NCBI GenBank assembly: GCA_011365025.1
Contig: RDOF01000009.1
Location: forward strand, 1-64,000
Direction: 5' to 3'
Length of the DNA: 64,000 nucleotides
Source: Candidatus Thorarchaeota archaeon
Lineage (GTDB): Archaea > Asgardarchaeota > Thorarchaeia > Thorarchaeales > Thorarchaeaceae
How positions within the stretch are numbered: the stretch's first letter is position 1; each line of letters starts with the position of its first letter. Below, piece by piece: positions 35,176 through 44,784 of this stretch. Below the pieces are notes generated by a model. That model did not search any database. It was not told the origin of the DNA and saw nothing but the letters and a program-made list of their open reading frames with translations. Both the position numbers and the translations under genes were made by a program.

Positions 35176-37620
35176 ATGTCAAGTTCCTGGGTCATAAAAA
35201 CTCGACAAATGAGTGAGGCCGGCAAGGAAATCATTCTGAGAGAGGCTCTGGCCACTCGCCTTCGCACTTCAAGAGATAGAGAGAGGTTTGCTCAGATTCA
35301 TCCTGAAGGTCGGACTCTTGCTGAAACCTTTGCCATGTTTGCGGCATTCTATCTTCATACTTACCAAGGTGTTCGACTGCATCAAATTGATGAAACGCAG
35401 GAGTTAACCATCGAGGCGCAGGAAGCACTAGATGATGACGCTCGAAGTCAACTGGAAGAAGAGGTGCGCTTTCTACTCGGCAATCGGCAGCGGGAGGAGA
35501 TTGCAGTTTCGCGACTCGTGGGGCTGTTCACTCTTCAATTCTGTGACGAGCTTGGCTCAGCCAACCCGAAGTCAGAGGAAACTATTGACAGAGCCACTTC
35601 TTTGCTGAATGAGCACCTTGCAAGAATTCCAGACGAGTCATCTCCAAACAACGACGTAGATTTTCTAAATCAGGTTGCGGGCTACGCCAGTGCTGCAAGA
35701 AATGACTTGTATATTCAAGCCTCTGGACTAAAGGAAACTGCGCTGTCACTTAGAGATGAGCTTCTTAGAGAGCATGATGCTGAAGTTGCTGAGATTACCA
35801 CGCTCAAAAGAGGATTGGCCCGTATCTGGGGGTCCTTGCAGTATTCTGCTGGGCACCTGGCGACTTCTCTTACAGAGTCTGCTGCACTCCATGGCATTGC
35901 CTTTGATGTGGCTAATAGACTGTGCGGTAGCCCCGTGAAATTGGATTCACTTCGCGTAGCAAGCAAGATGCGTATTGCCTTGGTAGATGCATTGGAGCCC
36001 ATGTTAGGTTCACCTATAACAATCGATGATTACGAAGCACGTTTGAGCACTGTAATCTCAGATACACTTCCTGCCCTTCTTGAGCAAAATCCCCGAATTG
36101 CCTTTGATGTACTCTCTGCATTTACAGGCGTTCCTGCAAGCGACGTTGAAGCAGGGCTGAGGCGGAAGGGCATAACGAATCCTGCAGACCTTCTGAGCGC
36201 TTTAAGGGCGCAGGCCACAGAGGCAGCCAAACCCCCGGATGAAACTGGATTAAGTAAAGATGAACTCGAACATATCGAGCGACAATTGAAACGAATTGAC
36301 AAAATAGAGCATACCCTCGAAGGCCAAGTGAAAGGGATGCTCAGGGCCAGAGGGCTGCGCGATGCCGAGCTCAAGAAGTTCACCATTGAAACACTGGCAA
36401 AGGATAGGACCTCTCTCCTAGGCATTGAGATTCAAATACTTGAAGCTCTGGAAGAAAAGATTCGAGTGCCTCCACCTGAAGAGGTTGAGCGCTTATTGGA
36501 GAATCGGCGGAGCGTAAAGGAAGGCTCTCTCAGTTCCATTGGGGTGACCTCCACTTCTGATATGATTCAACAGCGGGCTCATGGGGAGTCTGCGGCAGCT
36601 CTTCGTGCAGATTTGGTTTGGTATTTCACATCAGGAATTCTAACTAATGTTTCACGCGTAGTAGAATCCTATATCCGGTCAAAGCAAGACCTCCTGAGAA
36701 TCAAAGCGCTTCTAAAGAGCATCTACGATAGCTCCGAAACAGAGCTACAGGCGCTTCGTGAAGAGATTCTAATTGACCTGATGTCCGAACGCATCTATGA
36801 GTTAAAGGTCGTATACCCTGAACTTGAAGCAGAATCAATTTGCTCGTGGATGCATGCTCGATTGTCAAATCAAGATATGGAAAAGGCAAAGGAAGAGCTC
36901 TTGGACTCCCCCAGTCCTGTGTTCGAGGGGGTCGTGGACGCGCCACTAGTCATGGAAAAATTGGAATTTGACAACTATGCCATAGCATATGACCTCATGC
37001 ACCGCTTTCTCGTTCAAGAGCGCAAGAAGAAGCTTGCAAAGGAGGAGCTGGCGCTTCAGACAGAGTTGGAGGACCAACGCATTGCTGAAAGCAAGAAGGC
37101 GTCACTTGATGTTCTATCATGGATTTACACAAAGAGTCAGACGGTCTTTCGTGCAATTGGCAGAGTCGGTGTAAAAGGTCTTGAATGGACTGAAACTGAC
37201 GATAGCAAGTGCGCAAATCTCCTTGCCTACTATATTAAGACCAACCGGAGACGCAAAGTGTGTACTCTCTGCGGTTCTGCGCCATCTGATGGGAAGTGTA
37301 AGGATCACGGTTCGGCCGATATGGTGACAGCTAGCGACTTGGAGAACTTGGCCATCTTCGTAATGCGCGGAATATCCGATATCAAAACTGGGCTAATTGG
37401 CCCATCTGCGTCGGGTATGTCAATGAGCGAAGCCAGGTCTATAGTTGACCGCGAGGTTTCGAAACTGAAACGACAAGGCAAACTCACCTCTAGGACAAAC
37501 CTTCGTGAACTCATGCCAGGAGAGATCAACTATATCGTTGGACCTGCGATTGCCAAAGTGATTGGCAAATACTTCAATGACTCACTTTCCTACGCTGCGC
37601 GCAGAGTTGACTTTGCCTAG
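35176..37620 (+). CDS. Very large unknown protein B with zinc-finger-like motif
   Basis: About 814 residues, almost entirely helical. Coiled-coil-prone segments run at about 180-215 and 360-400, and a strongly charged helix lies near 640-660 (QERKKKLAKEELALQTELED). Near residue 696 there is CTLCGSAPSDGKCKDH, a Cx2Cx8Cx2H zinc-knuckle pattern. The start ATG lies 1 nt after the stop of protein A and has GAGGTGG 8 nt upstream, so the two are translationally coupled. Not recognised; probably a partner of protein A. Confidence 0.75.
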   Translation: MSSSWVIKTRQMSEAGKEIILREALATRLRTSRDRERFAQIHPEGRTLAETFAMFAAFYLHTYQGVRLHQIDETQELTIEAQEALDDDARSQLEEEVRFLLGNRQREEIAVSRLVGLFTLQFCDELGSANPKSEETIDRATSLLNEHLARIPDESSPNNDVDFLNQVAGYASAARNDLYIQASGLKETALSLRDELLREHDAEVAEITTLKRGLARIWGSLQYSAGHLATSLTESAALHGIAFDVANRLCGSPVKLDSLRVASKMRIALVDALEPMLGSPITIDDYEARLSTVISDTLPALLEQNPRIAFDVLSAFTGVPASDVEAGLRRKGITNPADLLSALRAQATEAAKPPDETGLSKDELEHIERQLKRIDKIEHTLEGQVKGMLRARGLRDAELKKFTIETLAKDRTSLLGIEIQILEALEEKIRVPPPEEVERLLENRRSVKEGSLSSIGVTSTSDMIQQRAHGESAAALRADLVWYFTSGILTNVSRVVESYIRSKQDLLRIKALLKSIYDSSETELQALREEILIDLMSERIYELKVVYPELEAESICSWMHARLSNQDMEKAKEELLDSPSPVFEGVVDAPLVMEKLEFDNYAIAYDLMHRFLVQERKKKLAKEELALQTELEDQRIAESKKASLDVLSWIYTKSQTVFRAIGRVGVKGLEWTETDDSKCANLLAYYIKTNRRRKVCTLCGSAPSDGKCKDHGSADMVTASDLENLAIFVMRGISDIKTGLIGPSASGMSMSEARSIVDREVSKLKRQGKLTSRTNLRELMPGEINYIVGPAIAKVIGKYFNDSLSYAARRVDFA

Positions 37621-37632
37621 AAGCGCCGGTCT

Positions 37633-37947
37633 TCAGGTCATACTCCCTGATATCCACTGAAGGTAATCCTTTGAGCCTCTGGCAATATCCACAACCACGA
37701 ATTCGGGAACCTCATAGGGATGATGCTTTCTCAGTTCTTCCCAGAGGTCCTGTTCTCGTTGTTTCTCTGTCTTGAGAAGGATAATAGCTTCGCTTTCATG
37801 CTCAATCTTCTCCTTCCAATGGTAGATGCTACTAATTCGTGGAATGATGTTGGCGCAAGCACAGGTCTTGGATTCTACAAGTTTCAGTCCGATGGATTCT
37901 GCATCTTCTGGCGGACATGTAGTCATAACTAGTACATAGTCAGGCAT
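37633..37947 (-). CDS. cutA: Divalent-cation tolerance protein CutA1
   Basis: 104 residues, the usual length. Conserved TTCPPEDAESIGLKLVESKTCACANIIP and the YHWKEKIEHESEAIILLKT stretch match CutA1. It forms very stable trimers; linked to copper tolerance in bacteria, true function unsure. Confidence 0.92.
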   Translation of the reverse strand: MPDYVLVMTTCPPEDAESIGLKLVESKTCACANIIPRISSIYHWKEKIEHESEAIILLKTEKQREQDLWEELRKHHPYEVPEFVVVDIARGSKDYLQWISGSMT

Positions 37948-38056
37948 AATCCCTGACTAGACCAACTTTCTCTTATAGTAAGCGAATAACTGATTTTCTG
38001 GAAAAGCCAAGCTTCATAATCCTTAGCGGGCATTGGTTAAACAAGGAGAGTATTCA

Positions 38057-38515
38057 ATGGCCCACATTGCTCCCAAGGTACTTGCAGGACTCCTCTTTGC
38101 ATTTGCCATAATGCTGCCGTATTCCGTTGTTACGGAGAGCATTTCTGGTGGGGGCAGGCTATGGTTTGTTTCTGTTTTTTGGGCAATAGGAGTTTATTCA
38201 GATGCCGGCATTTTATTGGAAGTCCCCTTGGGCCGAACGATCGACTTCTTGCCATTCTGGGGTTTAGGTGTTCTGCTCGCATATCTGGCATATGTCACCG
38301 CAAAGAATCAGGATATTTCTCAGATTGGATATGTGCTTATGGTCATTACAGTCCTAATTCTGCAAGTTGGCTATATGGTAGTTCTTCAGGTCGTGGATGT
38401 GGGGGGACCTTCCTCATCCTACGTGCCAATCCCTCTTGTGGCTCTCTTTGCCCTAATCCTGACTCCTCTAACTGTTCACTCCCGTCCCAAATTCGAACGA
38501 AGCCGGCACAGATAA
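38057..38515 (+). CDS. Small four-span membrane protein, unknown
   Basis: 152 residues with four hydrophobic helices and short loops; a Gly/Ser/Pro loop precedes the last helix. No family recognised. The ATG at 38057 has AAGGAGAG 8 nt before it, so the longer open frame from 38033 is rejected. Confidence 0.6.
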   Translation: MAHIAPKVLAGLLFAFAIMLPYSVVTESISGGGRLWFVSVFWAIGVYSDAGILLEVPLGRTIDFLPFWGLGVLLAYLAYVTAKNQDISQIGYVLMVITVLILQVGYMVVLQVVDVGGPSSSYVPIPLVALFALILTPLTVHSRPKFERSRHR

Positions 38516-38562
38516 TACGCGTCAGAATGGAGTCCAATAGGGCATTGGGCTCAAATCGAAGA

Positions 38563-38570
38563 CTTTTATA
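38563..38570 (+). promoter_or_regulatory. TATA box of the aldolase-Fae genes
   Basis: CTTTTATA, about 38 nt upstream of the ATG at 38608, predicts a short leader of about 14 nt. Confidence 0.5.
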
Positions 38571-38607
38571 CTGACCAAAATTCCGAAACAAGTGCTGGCT
38601 GATTCCA

Positions 38608-40008
38608 ATGACCAAGAGATTTGTCCCACAAGGCGTGATGCCTGCTCTCGTAACACCTTTCACAAAGGATGGTGATATCATCGAGGACGGCTTCAAGCAG
38701 GTTATTGACTACTCCATCGGAAAGGGTGCTACTGGCGTTGTTCCGGCGGGTACGACGGGTGAGTTCTCCTACATGAGAACGGAAGAGCGCAAGAAGCTTT
38801 TCAAACTCACTGTTGAATTTGTGGACGGAAGAGTCCCCATTGTCGCTGGTACAGGTCAACATAGCACTAGGGCTACCGTCGCCTTGACGAAGTATGCCGC
38901 AGATACTGGATGTGATGCAGCACTTGTTATTTCTCCTTACTACTTGCGTCCATCTGATAAGGGGTACTATGAGCATTATGAAACGGTTGCCCGCAAAGCA
39001 GACTTGCCTATTATCTTGTATAACATTCCTCAGTGTACTCTTGGTGTTCTAAATTCCAATATTGTTGAGGACTTGGCTGACATTGATAACATCGTGGGAA
39101 TAAAAGACAGCGGCGGCAATATTGGTCATACTCTTGAACTAATTCAGAAGCTAAAGGGAAAGATACCTGTACTGATAGGCCATGATGAGTGCTTCTTATC
39201 CGCCATAGCTGCAGGAGCAAGTGCAGCCATCCTCGCATCTGGAAACATCATTCCTCACATTTGGCTGGAGATAATGGAGAAGGTCAAGCAAGGTGATGTT
39301 CAGGGTGCAAGTGAGCTTCAACTTAAGGTACAAACGCTCGCTAGAATCGTCACCAGAAACGGCGGTGCGCCACCAGTAAAGGCAGCTCTTCGGATGATGG
39401 GTATTAATGCTGGTCGGTGCAGAATGCCATTGAACTCCGGTGGAACCCTGACACGTGAGCTGAAGGAAGAAATACGCCTTGAACTGGAGAACCTAGGTAT
39501 TATTGCGGCTCTTGGTCACCCGCCAATTGAGTCTGACATCGATATATCTAGTTCTCTTGAATCCATGGGTGCCGGGCTGAAATCAACAGATGGAGTGAAG
39601 TTTGGCAATGGAGGAGATGGAATGGTTTCAGTCGGCATTGCTGCTGGAGATAAGAACGGGCCGATTGGTACAGCTTTCGTGAAGCTGCTAACTACACCAA
39701 GAATCGGCCATGAAGCCCTAACAGTAATACTGGAACCCAATCTCCCCGTGCGCCCCATAAGTCTGATGTTCCCTCTCAGAAAGATTGAATCAATGCGCCA
39801 AGCCTCATTATTTTACGGTCCTGTTCAGTCAGGAGCCGCCCAGGCTGTTGCTGAGCTTCTGAAAGCCGGAAAGATACCCAAGTACGCAATCAATAACCAA
39901 GTTGTGATAATGTCCTTGGACATTGACCTGAACACTCGAGAGCGAAGAGTGGTGCGCGCGGAAACGAAGAAGGCCGTATTCGACGCATTACGCCAGATAT
40001 GGAGTTGA
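38608..40008 (+). CDS. DHDPS-family aldolase fused to a Fae-like domain (copy 1)
   Basis: 466 residues in two parts. Residues 1-300 are a dihydrodipicolinate-synthase/N-acetylneuraminate-lyase-type TIM barrel: GTTGEF at about 48 (pyruvate carboxylate site), YNIPQ near 138, and the Schiff-base Lys in VGIKDSGG near 166. Residues about 325-466 resemble formaldehyde-activating enzyme: NLPVRPISLMFPLRKI, the QASLFYGPVQSGAAQAVAE segment and a GKIP turn. The Fae core usually reads AHxD at its catalytic site; here the aligned segment is VSVG (near 340), so the His and Asp are replaced. Pairs with the next gene 6 nt later. The barrel would make or cleave a pyruvate aldol; the Fae role is inferred. Confidence 0.82.
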   Translation: MTKRFVPQGVMPALVTPFTKDGDIIEDGFKQVIDYSIGKGATGVVPAGTTGEFSYMRTEERKKLFKLTVEFVDGRVPIVAGTGQHSTRATVALTKYAADTGCDAALVISPYYLRPSDKGYYEHYETVARKADLPIILYNIPQCTLGVLNSNIVEDLADIDNIVGIKDSGGNIGHTLELIQKLKGKIPVLIGHDECFLSAIAAGASAAILASGNIIPHIWLEIMEKVKQGDVQGASELQLKVQTLARIVTRNGGAPPVKAALRMMGINAGRCRMPLNSGGTLTRELKEEIRLELENLGIIAALGHPPIESDIDISSSLESMGAGLKSTDGVKFGNGGDGMVSVGIAAGDKNGPIGTAFVKLLTTPRIGHEALTVILEPNLPVRPISLMFPLRKIESMRQASLFYGPVQSGAAQAVAELLKAGKIPKYAINNQVVIMSLDIDLNTRERRVVRAETKKAVFDALRQIWS

Positions 40009-40014
40009 TGAAAG

Positions 40015-41493
40015 ATGAGCGATACATCCTATAAATTCAAAGGCGTCTATCCCGCTTTGGTAACCCCCTTTGATGAATCCGGTGTGAACAAGAAGCAGTT
40101 CAAGGGTCTTATTGAATATGTCATTCGCTCAGGAGCGACAGGACTAGTTCCAGTAGGCACAACTGGCGAGTTCACGAGCATGACATTTGATGAAAAGGTT
40201 GAGACCATTCGTATGGCTTGCGAAATTGCAAACAAGCGGGTCCCTGTTCTTGCAGGCACTGGAGCGGCATCTACTGGCGATGCAATTAAGCTCACAAGAC
40301 GTGCAGCTGAGTTTGGTGCTTCTGCCGCTCTCGTTGTATCTCCTTATTTCCTGAAACCATCAACGAAGGAAATATATGAGCACTTTGAGAGAGTCGCTCG
40401 CTCTAGTGACATTCCTATCATTGTCTACAATATTCCGCAAGTAACCGGAGTCAACCTTGACTGGTGGGTTGTCGATGGTCTTCGAGAAATTGACGGAATA
40501 ATCGGAATGAAGGATTCGTCTGGCAATCTCATCAATTTAACAACCATCCTTGTTCGCAAGCCCGAGGAATTCCAGGTTATGGTGGGACATGATGAAGTTG
40601 CACTTCCTGCACTAGCCTCCGGCTGTGATGGTGCCATTTTGGCTAGTGCTAATGTCTTTCCTGACCGGTAGAGCAAGATGCAAACTGCACTTGCCAATGG
40701 CGATCTAAAAGAGGCGCGAATTATCCAACGAAGTATTCAGAGGACGGTTCGCATCTTTGTTAATCGAGGCGGCGGGATGGCGGTGAAGGTCGCCCTGAAT
40801 ATGATGGGGATTCCTGTAGGAAAAGCCAGGCCCCCATTATTGGAAGGCGATTCCCTACGCTATGAGGATATCGACGAGCTTCGAACGTGCCTTGAAGACT
40901 TGCAGCTGATTCCTCGAGGACCAGTCACATTCAAGACCGGGAAGCGAAGCTTAGTCGCGGAGGCATATCCAAAGGCGAAGGGTTTGGTTCCGGATGTTAT
41001 TGAGGGCCTTTCACTGCTTCATGGTGAGGCTCTCTGCGGCGAAGGGCAGGAAATCGCTCACGTCGATCTAACAATGGGACTGCGCGGTGGTCCAATGGAT
41101 GCTGCGGTGGACAGCGCTGGAAAAATGATTGAAGGATTCCATTCTTCTAGTATTATCAAAGAGCTCAAACCAATCACTGTGTTTGCTCCAACTGTCACCG
41201 TGACAAATGAACACCATAAGAAGATGGTCTATGAAACAACACAGAAAGCTGTGGAGGATGCCATAAGGCGCACAATAACTGATGGCATTATTCCTGAGGA
41301 ATTAGTCCCTGATCTGGTAATTGCCGTTAATGCTTTTGTTCATCCAAGTGCGGCCAATCCGAAGCGCGTTCACATAAACAACTTCAGAGCGGTTCGCTTT
41401 GCAATTCGACGGGCAATTGAAGGCAGACAGACAATAGATGAGATTGTTGCGAGGAAGGATTCAGCAAGACATCCGTTCTCATACAATCCATGA
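40015..41493 (+). pseudogene. DHDPS-family aldolase-Fae fusion (copy 2), interrupted by an in-frame TAG
   Basis: Same architecture as copy 1. The barrel part has GTTGEF, YNIPQ and GMKDSSG. The frame hits TAG at 40669-40671 (codon 219) and continues in the same frame with SKMQTALANGD, conserved relative to copy 1. Alignment to copy 1 (HIWLE there, DR-stop-SK here) places the stop at the Trp codon, so TGG to TAG is the simplest change. Residues about 336-460 are a good Fae domain with EIAHVDLTMG and GGP, keeping the His and Asp that copy 1 lacks. An ATG at 40678 could restart translation of the remainder. Real nonsense mutation, readthrough or sequence error cannot be separated here. Confidence 0.8.
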
Positions 41494-41675
41494 GCTCGCG
41501 TCCTTCCCAATGCCCCAAGAATCGCATTTGGCCGAAAGTTAAGTACGTAATGTCGAGGAAGTGCTTCTTTCGAGTTCCCACTCAGGGTGCACTTCTTTCT
41601 TCCGGGGCCTCTCCTCAATTTGCCTCTTAGCTCCATTCTAATGCATCCTACAGGAATTTTCTGTACGCTCTTCGG

Positions 41676-41683
41676 TTATATAC
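41676..41683 (+). promoter_or_regulatory. TATA box in the 41494-41768 gap
   Basis: TTATATAC predicts transcription from about 41706. That excludes the upstream ATG at 41694 as the start of the following small gene. The remainder of 41494-41675 shows no convincing gene on either strand. Confidence 0.5.
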
Positions 41684-41768
41684 TGGGAAAGGAATGATAG
41701 TCACAAGTCTTGCATCCCTATCAGGCTGCTGCGCCACCACATTACAGCATCCGTCGGAGTTACTAGCG

Positions 41769-41954
41769 ATGGCTGAGACCTGTATCATCAAAATCAGAGA
41801 TATTCCCTCACCGGATCTTCGGAAGCAGGTGAAGGTATTTCTTCAAGGGGAAGAAGTTTCTGTGGAGGATGAATCGGGACGAAAATTCGGGGTCACAATT
41901 CAGAAAAACAAGCTGCTCTTTCGACCTGATGACGGGGACATGAATTCGTCTTAG
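41769..41954 (+). CDS. Small protein, unknown
   Basis: 61 residues. MAETCIIKIRDI then a beta-rich stretch (KVFLQGEEVSVEDESGRKFGVTI) that looks like a small beta fold. The TATA position favours this start over ATG 41694. The following 41955-42175 stretch has no clear gene or tRNA. Confidence 0.4.
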   Translation: MAETCIIKIRDIPSPDLRKQVKVFLQGEEVSVEDESGRKFGVTIQKNKLLFRPDDGDMNSS

Positions 41955-42175
41955 GGACCTTTGGGAATCATCGAGCCGCAGTTGCTTGATGCTATGGGTC
42001 TCAGCCTTCAAACAAATCGATTTTTCACCGGCAGAGGTGGCAGGTCTCAGCTGCTCACCGGTTCGTCATAGCCATAGCTCGGACAGGGGTAACCGCCTCA
42101 TCGACTCTGCCATGGAGTTACTAGTACCATAGCCTTATGAAACTGTTCTCCCACTGAACTGATATCATTTGTTTC

Positions 42176-43321
42176 ATGGCTGGATTTACAATGACAAACC
42201 AGAAACGGCTGCTGGCACTGCTCCGGGATTTGGTTGCCACTAATTCTGAGAACCCTCCGGGAAAAGAAGAGGAAGTCGCCAAGGTGCTAAGATGTCATAT
42301 GGAGGACCATGGCATTGCGTGCAAATCCGTTGGTCCAAAGGAACGACCCAATCTAATCTTCTATTCACAAGAAGATGAAACTGGTTCCTTGGTAATGCAT
42401 GGCCATATGGATACAGTTCCCGTGGGTCCCGTAGAAGCATGGGATTACGATCCTTTCGGAGCTGAGTTGGTTGATGGCTTGATCTATGGACGAGGGGTCT
42501 GTGATATGAAAGGTCCGCTTTCTGCCCTTGCAGAGGCATTGATTCTATATACCGATTCCGGAGGAAAAGAACCATTATTGTTTCTGGCTACGTCTGATGA
42601 GGAGAGCGGTTGCTCTGGAGCTGAAGAGATTGTGCAGAGTCAATTGCTCAGGAGTGTTTCCTTTGGCGTTTGCGCGGAGCCTACCGATCTCAATATCCTA
42701 GTGGGTGAGAAGGGAATGTTTTGGTCTCGGATAGTCGCAACAGGAAAATCGGCTCACGGTTCAAGACCACAGGAAGGGGTGAATGCAATTCAGTTGTGCA
42801 TAGAAGGCCTTTCAGTCCTTCTAGCCTCCGAGTATCCCTTTGAGCCTGATGAGCTGATGGGCTCTCCCACCCTTAATGTTGGCCTTGCAAAAGGAGGAGT
42901 TAAGATCAATGTTGTGCCCGATCATTGTGAAATCCATCTTGACATGAGGACCGTGAAAGGGCAAACACCTGAGAGTGTACTTGAGGAAATGAACTCGCGT
43001 CTGGAGAGCGCTGGCCTCGCTTCTCGGGTTAAGGTGGAATATATACACGGAAAGCCTGCGGTGTTAACTCCTGTCGATTCAAGAATAGTGAAGGTTGGCT
43101 GTGAAGTTGTAGAGCAAATTACCGGGATTCGACCAACCCTTGGAGCTGCTACATATGGAACTGATTGTTCTGTGCTGCAGCCAAAAGGAGGGATTACTAA
43201 CATAGTCTGCGGTCCAGGGTCAATAGAACAGGCGCATCAACCCAACGAGTTCATCAGAATGAACCAGCTGCTGCAATCTGTGGATGTCTATCTTGGTATT
43301 GCGAACAAGATCGCCTTCTGA
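42176..43321 (+). CDS. M20-family metallopeptidase/deacylase (ArgE/DapE/LysK-like)
   Basis: 381 residues. Metal ligands are visible: His in MHGHMDTVP, Asp in GRGVCDMKG, Glu pair in TSDEESG, Glu in CAEPT, and His near the end in QAHQPNE. The dimerisation lid lies between about 175 and 285. It cleaves an N-acyl amino acid, such as an acetyl- or succinyl-lysine/ornithine/diaminopimelate intermediate. It is not possible to choose among ArgE, DapE and LysK from sequence alone. Confidence 0.85.
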   Translation: MAGFTMTNQKRLLALLRDLVATNSENPPGKEEEVAKVLRCHMEDHGIACKSVGPKERPNLIFYSQEDETGSLVMHGHMDTVPVGPVEAWDYDPFGAELVDGLIYGRGVCDMKGPLSALAEALILYTDSGGKEPLLFLATSDEESGCSGAEEIVQSQLLRSVSFGVCAEPTDLNILVGEKGMFWSRIVATGKSAHGSRPQEGVNAIQLCIEGLSVLLASEYPFEPDELMGSPTLNVGLAKGGVKINVVPDHCEIHLDMRTVKGQTPESVLEEMNSRLESAGLASRVKVEYIHGKPAVLTPVDSRIVKVGCEVVEQITGIRPTLGAATYGTDCSVLQPKGGITNIVCGPGSIEQAHQPNEFIRMNQLLQSVDVYLGIANKIAF

Positions 43322-43455
43322 GGCTGGAACCCTTACTGGTATTACCTTGCCTTCATTTCTTGGAACCGAACTGCATACCCAATTTAAGAGAAACCTTAAA
43401 GTTCACGTTTGAGCAACTTGCCAATATCTCGTTCCGAAGCGGTGGGACACTGTCT

Positions 43456-43980
43456 ATGCAATTTGAAAATTTTCTTGATACGATCATTTCGTTATTGAAT
43501 GACCAGACAGTTCAGCTGATTATTCTCTTGGTTGTAATTGTCGTCATCATTGGTTTGGCAGCCCGACGAAGGGGTGGGACAAAGCAGCCCCAGGTTGTTA
43601 AGAGTATGACTAAGATGCTGTCGGATATTGAACGAGACCGCGCATTTGAGCTCGCTGGGGTCCCCACAAGGCAGTCCACAATTTCCTCGCTTTTCGAGGA
43701 GAAGATGATTTCCATGGGGATGAAACCTTCTACCGAGTCTGGCTACATCCCGGTTTCCTACACTCCACTAGCCCGTTTCCTGGCTGAGAGAGGAGTTCCT
43801 GATGACATCGTTTCAGCAATTCTTGCCGGCTTGAAGGAGGAGGATAGCGAAGAAGAAGTTCGCGAGATTATTGAAGCTGCAGCCACCACTACTGCTATTG
43901 ATCTTACTCCCGAAGAGATAGAGAAGGCACAGCAGCTCGCAGTTGAGGAATGGACCCGTGTGAAAAGAGCGGGTGACTAG
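43456..43980 (+). CDS. Single-span membrane protein, unknown
   Basis: About 174 residues: a short acidic N-terminus, one hydrophobic helix (VQLIILLVVIVVIIGLA, about 20-36), a basic stop-transfer RRRGG, then a helical cytoplasmic part ending in an acidic region. Starts at ATG 43456; TATA-like AATTTAAGA is at 43381-43389. 12 nt before alaX. Confidence 0.5.
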   Translation: MQFENFLDTIISLLNDQTVQLIILLVVIVVIIGLAARRRGGTKQPQVVKSMTKMLSDIERDRAFELAGVPTRQSTISSLFEEKMISMGMKPSTESGYIPVSYTPLARFLAERGVPDDIVSAILAGLKEEDSEEEVREIIEAAATTTAIDLTPEEIEKAQQLAVEEWTRVKRAGD

Positions 43981-43992
43981 AGGGATTCCCTA

Positions 43993-44721
43993 ATGACAGA
44001 GCTTCTTCACATGCATGACAATTATCTGCGACAATTCGAAGCTTCTGTCACGAGAATTGGGAACGACTTCGTGGTTCTTAGCCAAACAGCCTTCTATCCC
44101 CTTGGTGGTGGTCAGGCTAGTGACAAAGGAACCCTTTCCGTTGGGCCTACCAGCATCACTATTCACGAAGTTAGGAAGGAAGAAGGAGAAATTCGCCATT
44201 TCACGGAGGATGCAATCCCTTTCCAAATGGCAGACGAAATCAAGGGTGAGATTGACTGGGAATTCAGGTACGAATGCATGCGTTTCCACACATGTCAGCA
44301 TGTTTTGTCGAGATATCTTCAGCTAAACCATGGCGTAGAAACTGTTGGCAACATGATTACTCCCACGACGAGTAGAGCAGATTACTCGCCACTTGAGTCC
44401 TTTGATGAGGAGATGAAACGCGAGGTGGAGGTTGGAGTGAATGCTATTCTGCAGCAGAACCTTCCCGTGACGATTGAATTCATGGAGCGCAACAAAGCAA
44501 TTGCTTTTCTTCAAAACCGGGGATACCAGACACGTTATCTCGAAATGGTTCCGAAGAGTGTGACTGAGTTTCGGGTTCTACTCATAGGGGACTATGATGC
44601 TGCTTCCTGTGCCGGAACTCATGTGCGGAATACAGGTGAGATAGGGATGATACGAATTGGCAAGTCAAAGAATGTGGGTGCTGGTAAAAGGAGAATTTAC
44701 TTTACACTGGATAATCAGTGA
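43993..44721 (+). CDS. alaX: Alanyl-tRNA editing protein AlaX
   Basis: 242 residues, AlaX-M/L length. FYPLGGGQASDKG, the HTCQHV zinc motif (HxxxH) near residue 98, and CAGTHV near 206 build the zinc site; a NTGEIGMIRI stretch follows. It hydrolyses Ser- or Gly-mischarged tRNA-Ala in trans. ATG start. Confidence 0.92.
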   Translation: MTELLHMHDNYLRQFEASVTRIGNDFVVLSQTAFYPLGGGQASDKGTLSVGPTSITIHEVRKEEGEIRHFTEDAIPFQMADEIKGEIDWEFRYECMRFHTCQHVLSRYLQLNHGVETVGNMITPTTSRADYSPLESFDEEMKREVEVGVNAILQQNLPVTIEFMERNKAIAFLQNRGYQTRYLEMVPKSVTEFRVLLIGDYDAASCAGTHVRNTGEIGMIRIGKSKNVGAGKRRIYFTLDNQ

Positions 44722-44784
44722 TACAACTGCTCTCCTACCAACAGTTTTAATGCTAGATGTTCGTTAACACGAAGTGTGTCCACA

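Noticed and set aside
40669..40671. TAG as a pyrrolysine codon
   Set aside because: The site aligns with Trp in an aldolase barrel, not with a methylamine methyltransferase, and no pyl gene is in the window.
41370..41636. Minus-strand 88-residue frame downstream of aldolase-Fae copy 2
   Set aside because: Overlaps the Fae coding end deeply and several frames are equally open; no ribosome-binding site or known family.
42001..42160. tRNA-like bits (GGTTCG and TAGCTCGGA) in a gene-free gap
   Set aside because: The arms do not pair into a cloverleaf and the T-arm and D-arm motifs are in the wrong order.
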